Part shown: positions 12,109 through 25,060 of the stretch, in pieces
How positions within the stretch are numbered: the first letter of the stretch is position 1
How the letters are laid out: each line of letters begins with the position of its first letter
Assembly (NCBI GenBank): GCA_050084985.1
Contig: JBITNC010000001.1
Location: forward strand, 28,582,001 to 28,646,000
Length of the DNA: 64,000 nucleotides
Origin: Nageia nagi
Lineage: Eukaryota > Pinophyta
Direction: 5' to 3'
Program-made: the position numbers and the translations under genes
Notes under the pieces: generated by a model
What the model was told of the DNA's origin: nothing
Seen by the model: the letters and a program-made list of their open reading frames with translations, nothing else
The model's database searches: none

Positions 12109-12249
12109 TCACATACAAGCTATATGGAAAATGAGGCACAAGGTGTATCTCTTACTATTTATATTTTATTTTTCATCTTCTATGTTTGTGGAATCATTAC
12201 TAAAAATTGTACTATTTATTCTTTCTTATTTTTGGTTTTTTATCTATGT

Positions 12250-12427
12250 GATCACTAATGATCTTCATCGAGCACCAGTGATATGTGTTGAAATGCCAGT
12301 GATTTTTGTTTAAATGCTAATGACTTGTATCCAAAATGCCATGGAAATGTACTAAAAATCCTAATGATTTAGTTGAAATGCTAATTATTTATATTGAATC
12401 ACTAGTGAATCTATATGAAAATCTAAA
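12250..12427 (+). repeat. EA leader 21-bp array, about 8 units
   Basis: Units of 20-23 bp begin with GAT and end with GCCAGT, GCTAAT or similar, starting at 12260, 12280, 12301, 12322, 12343, 12366, 12386 and 12407. The E3 leader carries a related 21-bp array in the same place (52036-52122). Confidence 0.75.
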
Positions 12428-12931
12428 AAATTTATCAATTCAAAAAATGAAAGTATAAGTTTCAACTATCATGAATGCTACAAGCATAATATAGGCATTA
12501 AAAAATGAAAAATTGAAGGAAATCCTTGTTTGTGATTTTTTTTGCCTAGGTTGCATATAGGAAGGGTAGATGTATGATTAAGGAATATGCATTATTTATT
12601 TACTTTATTTGGATAAATTATATGAATTATTTATCTTTGTGGGTTTTGGGAATGCTCCCTTTGCATCGAAAGGCGATCTTAGGTGATCAAAATGGGTATA
12701 ATGGGAAAGAAGTAAATGAACTCTTTTTCTTTTTTTCATTCTCTATCACTAAAAATGGTTATAAACATTTCACTAAGTCACTTTCACACTCAGAAGGAGG
12801 AATGAAGTTTCACTTAAAGAATGAAATAAACATCAAATCAATTTACTAGGGTAAAGGTAAACTCAAAACATATTAAGTTGGTTAATTTACTGGGTGGGTG
12901 CTTTTCCTTTCACATTAATAATCTTCACTAG

Positions 12932-13214
12932 TCTACCTCATTACTTCAAAAGAAGGTTGAAGGATGGTAATTCAAAGGGGTGTTAAAGAACCTAATTTAA
13001 GGAAATCTATTACACATTAAAAACCCTTCTTATCTACCTTACCACTCTGTAAGGAGGCCAAAATATTATGACTCAAAGAGGAGTTAGAGAATCTCATATA
13101 AGGAAATCTATTACACATTAAAGCCCTTCCTGTTTGCCTTACTAGTCTGCAAGGAGGTCGAAGGATTGTGACTTGAAGAGGGGTAAAGAATTCAACTAAT
13201 TTACTTTCACACAT
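12932..13214 (+). repeat. EA leader module, three copies
   Basis: Modules starting near 12932, 13033 and 13133 share the pattern TCTACCTTACCACTCTGTAA followed by GGAGGCCAAAATATTATGAC. Spacing is about 100 bp. The same module occurs three times in the E3 leader. Before them, at about 12650-12690, is another shared block (CTCCCTTTGCATCGAAAGGC, then GATCTTAGGTGATCA). Confidence 0.7.
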
Positions 13215-14018
13215 GGAATAAATAGGTGAATTTCATTAAAGCTTGGTTAAAGAATTGCACTAAATGGTAGATAAACCTTGTGGGTTAGATAAAGATCTCA
13301 CTAATTAAAATATTATTTATTTCACACTAAATAAAATATAATCAAAGGAAATGTATGTTGGGTTGGGTTGTAGTTATCATGATTTATTTTATTTTTAATA
13401 TATATGCATAATATCTCAAAAAAAAACATAAATGAGTTGGAAGTGATGACAAACCATTGATTCTATATTTCTTGTGTACCCACTAACCACACTATAAGTC
13501 ATAGAGCCAAACTTGGAGATGAATATCAGGTTCTAGGGTAAAAGTCATCACTTTCCACTAGGTACCTATAAATAAGGAGGCTATGCTTGGATCCCACTAT
13601 CAAGGTAGTCTTCAATTGCATTCCCTGAGCCCCATTGCACTAATGGAACCATTTTAGATACCAAGCTGATACTGTGCCATAGATTACCTATAGGATTTTA
13701 GCCTACCTTTGTTTAAATACTTGATTAGAAAAACTTAATTTAGGAAAATTAAGAAAAAATAAAATAAATCATTCACATCATTTATTAAAGAAAAAATAAT
13801 TCAATTTATTAAACAAAATTAGACAAGATAACCACACTATAAAGGTAAGTTATAAGTAGGTTGTTTGTGCATATACTCACTTTTTCTTAATGATATAAAA
13901 GTCAAAAGTAAAATATGATTGCTATGTATGATGTATGTTGCCTTTTCCTTACTTAATCAAAAATAAAAATAAAAAAAAACATTAAAATGTTTAAGGTTCT
14001 AAAAAATGATAAAAAAGA
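13215..14018 (+). other. EA leader, remainder
   Basis: Noncoding. The block near 13490-13580 (CATAGAGCCAAACTTGGAGA, then GTAAAAGTCATC) aligns loosely with the E3 leader at 53310-53390. I see no gene. Confidence 0.5.
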
Positions 14019-16460
14019 ATGGTTAATACCCATTCTCAAATGGCTCATCAACAACAAGAACCATATGACCAAATCTATCAAGAGGAACAACCTAGTCATA
14101 GGTCTCATAGATCTAGTAGAGAAATATTGAGAAGAGTAACTATTCAATAAATAGAAGATACTTTAAATGAATTAAGACAACATTTAACTTAGTTAAGGAT
14201 TCCTCATTCTTCTCATGCTCATAGTCTTCCCCTTGACTTAACTTATCTAGCAGAAAGGACACCAATAGGTAATGGGGAAGAAGTCATCTCAAGGACTACT
14301 ACTCCATCACAAATGCATTTGGCTTATGCCATCTTACAAAAAGGTCCTTTTAAACTAAAATATGATCACATTATGTGTTATCTACTAGATGGACACCTTG
14401 TTCAATCCTATGTAAGATGAGATGATTATACTCCTTCCACCATCTCTAGAAGAATGAATGAGTTCGATGATAGAGTTTTGATACATATGGCTACTCCCAC
14501 ATTTGAACCAAGAAGCCATGATAGGGTGTATAATTATGCTTATTATATTTTAAAAACTAATACACCTACCCATAGGACTAGTTATGTTTCTTCTACCACA
14601 AGTTATGCAAATCCTAGTACTACTTATACTACCCTAAGAACTAGTCATAGGGTCCCTAAACAAAGACATAGGAGAAATATTGATACTTTAAGATATAAGG
14701 TAGGAGAAATAACATTGTACATATATAGGTCAAATAAAAATCAAAAACAACTTCATAAAAACCAACAAATCATTTTATACAATCTAAATCCATAAAAACT
14801 GAACCAACCTAGAAAATTGGGACAAGATCCATGTTTGCAAACATAACCTTTGTTTCACACATACCAAAGAAAAACCCCTCTTGGAAAACCTCATAAATAA
14901 TATGTTAAAACTTAGATTCAAAATATTCCTAATCAAAAAATAGTATATAATAGGAAGTTTCCACTTAGAGCAATATCTTTATCTCCCCAAAGTCATAAAA
15001 ATCATGAAAACCAAATACATCATTTACCTAGAAAAAGGGAGGGTTTGCATGAACAAGAATAACGTCCAAGGCCCCCTTTTCCTCAATATAGATATGAATT
15101 CCAAATAAATCATACTCTTACACCTTTATATCAATAGGATAAATGATAGTTTCCTCCACATCAACCACCCTCGCCTACTCCACCATTTAATGGAAATTAT
15201 TATGGTAACATCACACCATTCGAAAGAAGTTATCAATCATTTTTTACAAACAAAAAAATGGTAGATAATAGGGAAAATAATAATCCTATTATTCCCACAC
15301 AATTGATTAATTATTTTGATGAAAATTAAATAGAGATTGATAAAATGTTACACCAAAAAAACAAGCATAAAATCTTTTACGAGACTATTTGCAATGAGCC
15401 CATACACCCTAGTGTTCTTAAGATTGATATCCCTTTCAAATTTTAGATTTAAAAAATGGAATATTTAAAAGGAAAAAAGGACCTTAAAGAGCATATAAGG
15501 CATTTTAAATATATGTAATTTCCAACAATTATGCTTTGATGTTACATATCTTTCCTATGACACTTGCTAGATAAGCAATGGATTGGTGCAACAACCTAAT
15601 AGAATATAGCATCACAACATATGTGAAATTGGTTAATTTATTATTAGAACAATTTAGGATAAATATCAAATACAAATACTCCATAACTAATCTCACAATA
15701 TTGCAATAAGTTTAGGATGAGACAATTACAGATTTCATCTCCGTATGGAGGGTAATTTTGATAAGCATGCCTTATACTTTACCACAAGAAGAATTAGTGA
15801 AAATATTTAGTCCAATTTGTCTAATATCCATTGCTAGTACCTTATTGATTCAAAAACATAATACATTTGAAAAAGTAATCTCTCAAGTTACAGTAATTGA
15901 AAAGTTTAAAATCTAAGATGGAGAACTAAAGGGTGAAAAGAAAGAGCCTTATGTTAGAAATAGAAATTAGGCTAAATAATTGACAAAACCAATGCCTTAT
16001 AATAAATTTTTTATCTTAAATATGGAGAATAAAACATTTTACAAAATATGCCCACTCCACATAATGAAGAAAGAAAACCTAGGCCACCCCCTAGAAAGTT
16101 TACTCCTTTGATTGAATCTTTATATGATATTTTGAAAAAATTAATGGACCATCAAATGATTATATTGCTTAAAATATGGCCTGAAAGGCTAGATGCAAGA
16201 GATATTGAATGGTATAATGAGAATTATTTTTATCAATATCATCACCAAAAGGGCCATACTATAGGCAAATGTAGAACATTATAACATAAGGTTCAAGATT
16301 TGATTGATCAAGGAAGATTACAAGTAGATAACCCTTTGACTATCCCTAATCAAAATCTAGGAATATATCAAAATCCTCTTCCTCAACATCAACAAAATAC
16401 TATAGCATCATAAATAAACCAAAATTAAGTAATAAATAAATGTTTCAAGATGCTTCTACC
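14019..16460 (+). pseudogene. EA Gag
   Basis: The start is ATG 14019 (MVNTHSQMAHQQQEPYDQ), in the same context and register as the E3 start (MVQTRSM). The N-terminal part is polar, rich in Gln, Ser and Arg. The Gag domain follows at about 15390-15920: CNEPIHPSVLKIDIPFKF, a degraded LKEHIRHFKYM, and IFPMTLAR.AMDWCNNL. The zinc knuckle near 16225-16270 reads YQYHHQKGHTIGKC; the first Cys of the lineage pattern C-x2-H-x4-H-x4-C is Tyr here. At least one frameshift precedes 16048. About ten or more stops break the frame. The role would be RNA binding and particle assembly. Confidence 0.85.
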
Positions 16461-18600
16461 TTTGTTGCTATGGTAAGCATAACTATAAGAGCCCAAAGGG
16501 CGTAAGGGAGGCAAGTTGATATTTCCAACAATCAAACAAATGATTGTATTATACAATCGAATATACCTAAACCTTAACTTCCTAATATTTTAGTAAAAGG
16601 ATCTTTGTAACATTATTTAATAAACTCACAAGTGAAAATATCCTTGTTTGAGTCATTACAATAATCTAAAAATCGTAGAGAAACTATGAACCAATTATTG
16701 CAAACAATCAAATTAGATATTAATGATCTTGAAAGTTTTGTGTCCTTTGTGGGGAATATTAAAACAAGTCAAAAACCCATGTCTTCCATGATCACAAAGT
16801 TAAGAAATCAAATCATTCACAAATTTAAGATTCCCCATTACACATCATAGCTAAGATAAATGGGAAGGCTTTTAAAAGAATATTAATAGATGAAGGTTTG
16901 GCAATAAATATAATTTTTACAACTACCTATAAGAACTTGAATCTTCCTTTCTCACACATATATGCACCTTCCTTACAATTAAGAGCTTTCCATGATTCTT
17001 TGTGCTCAACAATGGGATCTATATTATTACCCATCACCATAGGATATAAAACTATACAAACATTATTATAGGTTATCAAAGGAGATATAACACAATATAA
17101 CCTACTTGTAGGAATCCCATGGATTAGAGACATGTAATGTGTCTCATAAACATGTCATAATTGTTTGAAATACATTCATTATACGGCATTACACTATGCA
17201 CTTGGTGATGAAAATCTATACTCCCATTGCAATCATACACATATTTTAGGAGAAATTACTTTTCCTTCTACTCATTATTTTACACTACCTATGGTTCCTG
17301 AAAAGGTATCAATAGTAGATATCAATAAAGAAGGTGCTTATATAAGTTCCTTAAAGTTGAAAGATCTTCTTGATCTTGAAATACCTCATACACCAAAGAT
17401 TAATAGGGATTCATCATTAACAATAAAATCAACAATCCTAGAAAAGCAAACATGGGAAGAAAGAGCGCAAAATATGGATGAAGTAAACAAAGATTCATCA
17501 TCTAAATCATCTTGTCCAATAAAAAAAATAGATAATGATGGTATAATAAGATATAAACCATCAGATATTTATCTTGTAACCATAAAATTAATTGATCATA
17601 GAATAGGGGAATTCGTTATTGATATGTCATTTTAAATATTCCTACAACTCAAGAAATAGGAAGACCTAAAGAGTCTCCTTATGTGGTAGGGTAATTAGTG
17701 CCACTAGGGAAATTACCTAATCAAATGCTTTTTTTATATCAATGCCCTATAGAACCACCTATCCTTCCTTCACCTAAGTTTAACAAAGGTACTTTTTGTG
17801 ATTCATTAGAATACTTATCGCCAAACATAAGAACATTTGTCCAAAGATACTTTAATAGGTGTTATTAGAAAGGATAGGGTTTAGGATGGTATGAATAAGG
17901 ACCTAGATACACTATTAACATTCATTACTAACTACCTAGTGATAATACACAATTAGGTTATAAGATCAAAAATCAAGGAGTATCTAGTTTCAAGATAACT
18001 AAGTTAGAACCCAAGCCCACAACATATGAAAATTTGTCTAAAGTACCTAAATGGATGGCAAATCAAGATGATATAGAGTCTAAAACATTATTCTTGGGAG
18101 GGTCATTCTCTAATATATCAACTAACATGGTAGAGATTACAAAAATATGTGATAATCTAGTGCCTCAAATAAGCTTTGATTGGTCTATAAGTGATGAGTT
18201 TGAGAAAATAGGCTCAAAAAATTCAAATAGTTCTTCTTCATAATTTATGGTAGATGAAGAAACTATAGATTTTACATTGATTCCTGAGCAATCTACAATC
18301 CAAGATTTCAAAGACATAGATACAATCTTACAAAATACAAACTTGAATATCAATACTACTTTGGAAGATCAGTATGAAGCTAAAAATGAATAATATAATG
18401 CTAACAATAATAATTAGATTCTGATACCCAACCAATTAGAAGAGAGATCTCACATGTTAATAGAAGAAACTATCAAAATTAATTTAAGTAATGAACCTAA
18501 TAGCCCTAAAATAATTCAAGTAGGAAAATCCCTTACTAAAGATGAGAGAAAAGAGTTCATTACAATAATTAAGAAAAAATAAGAAATATTTGCATGGTCA
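16461..18600 (+). pseudogene. EA protease and protease-RT spacer
   Basis: Near 16865-16920 the reading frame has FKRILIDEGLAINIIF, matching E3 LIDEGSAINII; the expected D-S/T-G is D-E-G in both copies, so this is a feature of the family and not damage. Then come LRAFHDSLCSTMGSILLPIT and GYKTIQTLL. The 17165-17635 open stretch (YIHYTALHYALGDENLYSHC) corresponds to the CVPST block of E3. A long acidic spacer follows to 18400, then NQLEERSHMLIEETIKINLS leading into reverse transcriptase. Frameshifts separate these blocks. Confidence 0.8.
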
Positions 18601-20010
18601 TATCATGATATGCCTGGGCTTGAGCCTAATTTAGTAGTGCATAATCTTGTTATAAAAGAAGGTGCAAAACTTGTTAAATAAAAAATACAAAAAATGCATC
18701 CTATAATTGCCTTAATGGTAAAAGAGGAGTTACAAAAGCTTTTAGAAGCTAAGTTTATCCACCCAATTTGTTATTTTTATTGGATTTCCAATATGGTACC
18801 AGTATAAAAATCCACTAGGAAGATTAGAATATGCATAGATTTTAAGGATCTAAATAAAGCATACCCTAAGGATGACTTTTCCTTACCAAACATAAATAAC
18901 CTAGTTGATTCTACTACAAGATATGAAATGTTATCACTCATGGATGGATTTTTAAGGTATAATAAAATTAAGGTAGCATCAAAAGACTAGCATAAAACCA
19001 CATTTACTACACCATGGGGAATATTTTGTTACAAAGTAATTCCTTTTGGATTAAAAAATATAGGAGCTACTTATCAAAGAGCCATGAGGTACTTATTCCA
19101 TGATTATATGCATGATATCATAGAAGATTATGTGGATGATGTGCTAGCTAAATCAAAAACATAAGAGGATCACCCCAAAGTGCTCATTAAAATATTTGAT
19201 AGGTTACTAGAACATAAAATTTGATTTAACCCAAAGAAGTGTGTTTTTGGGGTAACATCTATGAAATTATTAGGTTTCATTATCTCTAGACAAGGGATTA
19301 AAGTAGATCCTAATAAAATAAAAGCAATAACAAATATTTCACCCCCTTAAAATATAAAACAACTACAAAGCCTACAGGGTAAGTTGCAAGCCATAAGACA
19401 TTTCATTTCTCAGTTGTTAGATAAGTGTAAACCTTTTAACAAACTATTGAAGAAGGGTATTATCTTTCACTAGGGTAATGAACAACAAGAGGCATTTGAC
19501 AAGATTAAATGCCATCTTCTTTCACCACCTATTATAGTACCACCTAAACTTGGAGAACCATTCTTGTTAGATATATCAGATATAGAAGCAACCTTAGGAA
19601 CCATGCTTTTTCAAAAGAACAAGAATAATAAATTGCAATATATTACCTTAGTCAAACTTTAGTTAGCTATGAGATTAAATATGTGTATTTGGAAAAGTTG
19701 TGTCTAGTAGTAGTGTTCACAACCAAAAACTTAAGACATTATATGCTAAACCATACCATGTATGTAAATGCTAAAGTCAATCTGTTGAAATACATGATGA
19801 ATAAAACTTATCAAAATACGAGGACATCTAAATGGATCATGCATTTAACTAAATTTGACTTACTTTTCATAAGCCAAAAATCAATTAAAGGGCAAGTCAT
19901 TATTGATTACCTTGTTGAGGCACCATTATCCAATGATAATCCACTCATCATAGAATTACCAAATGAACATGTATTTCAATTAGATGAAATGGAAATTCTT
20001 GTAGAACCTA
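18601..20010 (+). pseudogene. EA reverse transcriptase and RNase H
   Basis: The block opens at PGLEPNLVVHNLVIKEGAKL, with KMHPIIALMVKEELQKLLEA and WISNMVPV. The palm has LSLMDGF, FCYKVIPFGLKNIGATYQRA and an intact YVDDVLA box at 19129-19140, followed by NPKKCVFGVTS and the connection domain (19370-19560). RNase H at about 19560-19990 keeps YMLNHTMYVNAKVNLLKYMM and SIKGQVIIDYLVEAPL. Stops include several at Gln or Trp codons of E3 (for example TAG where E3 has CAA at DQHK). Activity would be genome copying; this copy is dead. Confidence 0.88.
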
Positions 20011-20440
20011 AAGAAGATTAGAATATGGTAATATATTTGATGGGTCAAGATGTGAGCAAAGAGGAGGTGCTAGTGTTTTTTTTGTTACACCATAAGGAGT
20101 TCCCATACCTTATTCATTTAAACTTAATTTTCCTTTTACAAACAATAATGCTAAGTATGAAGCCTTAATCCTAGCTATTAAAACTGCTATAAAATTAAAA
20201 TTGAAAAGGGTAAAATTCATTAGCGATTTGTTGTTAATTGTAAATCAAGTCAAAGAGATCTTTCAATGCAAGGAATATTTGCTATAAAAATATAAGAGAT
20301 TAGTAAAACAACTTTTATTATCTTTAAAAAAATATGATTTAGAAGAAGCACCTCAATCAACTAATAGGTTTGCTGATGCTATGGCCTCCATTGGATCTTT
20401 AATGCCTACAAACCCTAATCAAAAACTAATCCCTATTGAA
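20011..20440 (+). pseudogene. EA second RNase H (aRNH type)
   Basis: A second, separate RNase H sits between the RT-linked RNase H and integrase. FDGSRCEQRGGASVFFVTP at 20037 keeps the first catalytic Asp, followed by NNNAKYEALILAIKTA (the Glu of AEYEAL has an Ala-Lys context), FISDLLLIVNQVKEI and STNRFADAMASIGSL with the last Asp. A dual RNase H is known from the Tat branch of plant Ty3/gypsy elements, which supports that placement. Stops occur near 20094 and 20285. Confidence 0.83.
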
Positions 20441-20559
20441 ATCATTCAATCCTTAATAGAATCAAATAAAATTAAACATGTAGTCTTAGATGTTGTAATA
20501 GAAGACAAAACTTTATGGTATACACAATTATTCAAATTCCTAAGAGATGGGGTATTACC

Positions 20560-21772
20560 TACAAACTTGATGAAATCATCTTGGAAAGCATTCAAGATTA
20601 AATCTCTTCACTTCTGCATGATAGGATATGTCTTATACCATAGGGGTTTTAATAGAATATTGCTTAGATGTTTAGAGTGGGTTGATTCACAAATTATTAT
20701 TTCATGTGCACATGATGGAATTTTTGAACATTTTAGTGGCTCTATAATCATAAAATGATTAATGCGTATGGGATATTACTAGCCTAGTATGGAGTGTGAT
20801 TGCATGGAATATATTATAAAATGTGTTAAATGTCAACAACATGTGAATCTATTGAATCAACCCTCACATACATTACAACCCATGCAATAATTATGGCTAT
20901 TCTCTAGATAGGCATTAGATTTAATAGGTCAAATCTCTCCTATTTCCTCAAGAGGTCATAAGTTTATAATAACTACTATATAATATTTTACAAAATGGGT
21001 AGAAGTTATTCCCATGATTTCAACAAAAGGGCCAAAGATAGCAGAATTTCTACAAAACCATATTATATGTTGTTTTGGAATTTTGGCCCAAATTATCACT
21101 AATAATGGGAAAAACTTCAAAAATAAAAAACTTCATGCTTTATGTAAAGGATATCATATCCACTTAAGCTTCTCAACTCCTTATTATCCTCAAGGGAATG
21201 GCCAAGCTGAAGCCACCAACAAAACTATTTATAGCATTATATTAAAAACTATTGATGACTCTCATCAAGATTGGCATGCTAGAATTCCACATGTATTGTG
21301 GCCTTATCAAACTAGTATTCGAACTCCTACTAGGGAAATCCCATTTTCTTTAGTTTATAGGGTTGAAGCAGTATTACCTTTAGAAATAGAAATTCCTTCT
21401 TTATGAATTGCATTACATGATTATATCATAGATGAAGTGATTCATCAAATAAGATTATACCAATTACTACTTCTAGATGAAAGAAGAGTTAATGCATTGG
21501 AGCATTTATGTACTTATCAAAATTGCATTAAAAGAGCCTTTGATAAAAAAGTTAAAACTTACAAATTTAACATAAGAGATTTGGTTTTAAAATAAAACCA
21601 ACAAACTTATCGAATGGAATGGTAGCTTAGTGATAAGTTCACTCCTAACTGGTTAGGTCCTTACATGATTAAAAGAAAATTTGGATCTAGGGATTATCAT
21701 TTAGTTGATATGGAAGGCAATGAAGAGCGTGAACCTATAAATATCATGCATCTTCATCCTCTATATAGTTAA
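20560..21772 (+). pseudogene. EA integrase
   Basis: The zinc region reads HDGIFEHFSGSIIIK then CIKCQQHVNL in a shifted register (20700-20860). In the core are ALDLIGQISPISSRGHKFII, ITNNGKNFKNKKLHAL (the second catalytic Asp is Asn here) and PYYPQGNGQAEATNKTIYS with the Glu. The C-terminal part has LWPYQTSIRTPTREIPFSLV, and FNIRDLVLK near 21570-21590. The natural end is EREPINIMHLHPLYS then TAA at 21770-21772. Several stops occur (near 20889, 20982, 21403 and 21593). Confidence 0.87.
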
Positions 21773-22560
21773 TAAATTCTTTTTTAATTAGAATTTGTAT
21801 ACATTATAAATAAGCATTTTTTAGTCAAAAACTTAACAAGTGTTTTTCTTAAAAAGCTTATACATATTTAATGTATTTGAAATAGAAAATGATGTCAAAA
21901 TAGAGTAAAAGCATCCACGTGGTTGCTAATCAAAGAGGCATTTGATAAAAACCTTGGTTTGAGAAATTAAGATATTTAGGAGACAAGGCTATCATAGATT
22001 TATCCCTAAATATTTCCCCTATAATAAGAAATATCCTTTGTTTTCATATTAATTTGCAAAGAATCATAGCCTTAAATTTATTGCCAAAAATATGCCAAGG
22101 ATGGGAGATAAGTTTTCATGGAGATAACTTGGAAATTTATGTGGATAAAGCCATGTACCACCTAAGTCATGAACATTATTTTATGCAAGTGTATGTGGTA
22201 AACTTGTTGTGACAATATTGGCCTACTTCAGCTCCCAAGATCATAATTAATTACTTTTTCAACAATTGGATCTAGAATAGAGTTGTTAGCACTTGGCCAA
22301 ATGAAGATTTTCTATTTACATGAGTAGACTAGATGATAAGAGACCTACATTTTCATAAAATTATTTATGATTTTCACATGATATTCATTCACAAGCCTTA
22401 ACAATCAATTAGATGTGTACAAAAGACTAACCAACGATTCTCTTGAATTAAGTCAAGGTTTCCTCATCCTCCTCCTCGTAACATTCAAGAAAGAGCTTTG
22501 ATATCAAGAAAACTAGAAACTAATGAAAAATATAATTTAATCTTACAAAATGTGATTTCA
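21773..22560 (+). other. EA 3' region, proximal part
   Basis: Between the pol stop and the conserved downstream ORF. I find no named domain. Fragments such as INYFFNNWI suggest decayed coding sequence that may belong to the downstream ORF, but I cannot fix a start. Confidence 0.4.
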
Positions 22561-22810
22561 TTTATAGATACCTAGAATATTGATATATGCAAGCATTGAG
22601 AAAGTGTCCTTACACTAAATTAGCTCACTTCTTCACCTTACCAAAAGAAATTCAAGAAGTTATAGCCATGCATTTTTATAATTAGTGAGGAACCAATGCT
22701 TGGGACTTAAAATTCAATGGTCTTAGGGTAACTATTGAGTTATAAGTAAAGGATATGTGGATGGAATATAAAATCCTTGACCAATTGGATCCATCTATTC
22801 TACTTGCATT
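22561..22810 (+). pseudogene. EA downstream ORF (ORF3), conserved core; function unknown
   Basis: Reads MQALRKCPYTKLAHFFTLP, KEIQEVIAMHFYN, two stops, GTNAWDLKFNGLRVTIEL, a stop, VKDMWMEYKILDQ. E3 at 61783-62000 has MPTEIQQKLALKFYDTRESY, GWDVKINGYQVLICI and ELWCSP in the same order. Shared positions include P-x-EIQ, FY, WD-x-K-x-NG, V and W. Both lie downstream of integrase at a similar distance. I do not recognise a domain; it could be an accessory element protein. Confidence 0.6.
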
Positions 22811-24290
22811 GGTCTTATGAGAGACATAGAATTTTGCTAAATTATGTTGATCATTTGACTTTTCGATGTTATGGAATATCATTTTCAATAACTGAGATCC
22901 TTAATGATTTGGTGCTGGACTATAATACCTATTTAATTTTATATAATGAAATAATATATGATTATAGTTCATTATTAAACATAAATTATTGTGTAAATAA
23001 CTCAATTAATATAAAACCCAGGTTTCAAAAGACCTTAGAATGCATTAACCAAAGAAAGAGTGAGATTGTAGTCTAACTAGTAAAAAGTGAGTATGTCCAA
23101 TATCTCATGAAGAACATGATCTCCCTTATGTCATTGATTCCCCTCAATCTTCACAAACCTTAGGTACCCCATCTTGCCTTCCACTTATTGAGAATGATGA
23201 AGACTCGACATTATCGACCAAGGCCAAATGCATCATTAAGAAATTCAAGCATCATCCAATAACCTTGCCACTTATTTGGTATCTAGTCTATTACCAACCA
23301 TCCATCTTAGGACCAAGACATTCTCATATCTTATTACAACCTTTGTACTTTTACTTTTTGGATTATAAAGGTTGGGTTATCCTTAAAAAACTAGGGAACC
23401 ACTATCATTAGGGAGTTGCAAAAAGTTGTCTTAAAAAATAATAATAATCAAGTAAATAAAAAATACCACTATTAAGAATATATGTAAATAATTCAAAAAA
23501 TTATTATCAAATTTTTTCTTATAAAAATAAAATGTGTGTATATATTTATCTTTAAAAAACTTTATATAAATTCTAAAAATGCTTGTATATGACACTGCAG
23601 GTAGTTGGTCGTATTTCATAAGAAATAGGCATCATGAGTCACCCAAATTGTGTCAACCTTCCCATTGGTCAATGAGAGGGGTACTCATGTTATGATCCTC
23701 CTATCCCATGGGACCTATCATCCCTTATCATTTCTTGGTCACCTTGTACTTTCCCTAATGACCCCTTAACAAATCTTGTTCAAAACCCAAAGTTAGAGGA
23801 GGATCAGTTTAACCAATTATTTGAGGGTATCAAGCATCAAATTTTGTTTATGATGGCTTTGTCTACTACCCTACATAGGTTCGACCATGCTTATAATATT
23901 CTAAGGAACTTTTACCAAATGGAGATTTACATTGATCATCAACCTTCTTGGGGATCTTGAGTTAGATATGACATCCCTAATGAAGAGTTCTTGCAAAATC
24001 TCATCTGTGTGATCTTTAGACCTAATTTTATTTAGAAGATCATGGATTGATGCTCTTTTCACTCCTTTGTTAGTTAAATTTGTTAGATATTATGGGTCAC
24101 ATCTTCTACATCTTAAAGAAGACTTTTTTGATGATGTCACCATAGCTCATCTCCTATCTATAAACTTGTGGTGTTGGGACTTCATGTTGTCTATGTCCAT
24201 CATTCATGATCCCTCACAATGGTTCATTGACTATACTATCCATACTTGTTGTCACTTCCATCCTTTTACTCATGATAACCTATTGTAGAT
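22811..24290 (+). other. Possible continuation of EA ORF3, decayed coding-like
   Basis: Several plus-strand stretches look coding but are shifted between frames. Examples are 22777-23076 (99 codons), about 23690-24000 (NPKLEEDQFNQLFEGIKHQ, YNILRNFYQMEIYIDHQPSW) and 24067-24288 (LLVKFVRYYGSHLLHLKED, NLWCWDFMLSMSIIHDPSQW). No family was recognised. They may form one ancestral protein with the ORF3 core. Confidence 0.4.
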
Positions 24291-24779
24291 TCTTGTCCAA
24301 TGGGGAAATAGGTAAAACATTAAAATATTTCAAAAAAATATAAAAACATTAAAATATTCAAAAAATACAAAAAATAAAATAATATATATATATGTATATA
24401 TACTCAAAAGATACACTTCTAAAGCATCTTAGCTACTAGGTGCATTGTCCATATGTTCATTCCACTTTGTTCAAAAATGTTTAGTCCTTTACCTTGATTT
24501 CCATAATTATTAGATATCAATCATTATGAGAGGAAACCAATCAAGCTATATGTATCCACACATCATACATGCATCCATATAATATTCATTTATGTATATA
24601 GCCATATTTACAAATAATGAAGTAAGTAATAAATACTCTATTCATATTTGATCTTAGTTGGGAAATACTATGTTGAGGTTTCAAAACCTAAAGATGATAA
24701 AAGGACATAACTATGGTATATGGTGGTGTGCTAATGGACTCATATACTTTTCACATTAAAGATCTCAAAACAATCAAGA

Positions 24780-25060
24780 ATTAAGTATTTCTTGAGTATA
24801 AATGTGAGTATGGCTTTCTTACTTTTTGCTTCATCCTGGACCCAAGAGTTATGATAGAAAAGAATAAAAAAATAAGAAGGAGAAAGAAAAGGAAAAGAAA
24901 AGAAAAAATCAAAAATAGGTAGAATTTTTGGGCCATTACAACATCCTCTATTAGGGCTATAGACACTTGACTAGCAATAGAACAAGGTTGTAACAAGATG
25001 AAGGGGTTAAGCTTCACTAGGGCTATGGATGCTTTTTGGTAGTGAAGCATACCTTACAAA
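24780..25060 (+). other. Noncoding block shared by EA and E3 3' regions
   Basis: TGGGCCATTACAACATCCTC, then GGGCTATAGACACTTGACTA and GCAATAGAACAAGGTTGTAA, recurs as a related sequence in E3 at about 62660-62930. Each copy holds two imperfect versions of a GGGCTATGGA...GCAATGGAGCA half-unit and sits a few kb after pol. Conservation in position suggests a functional or structural role in the element. Confidence 0.65.
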
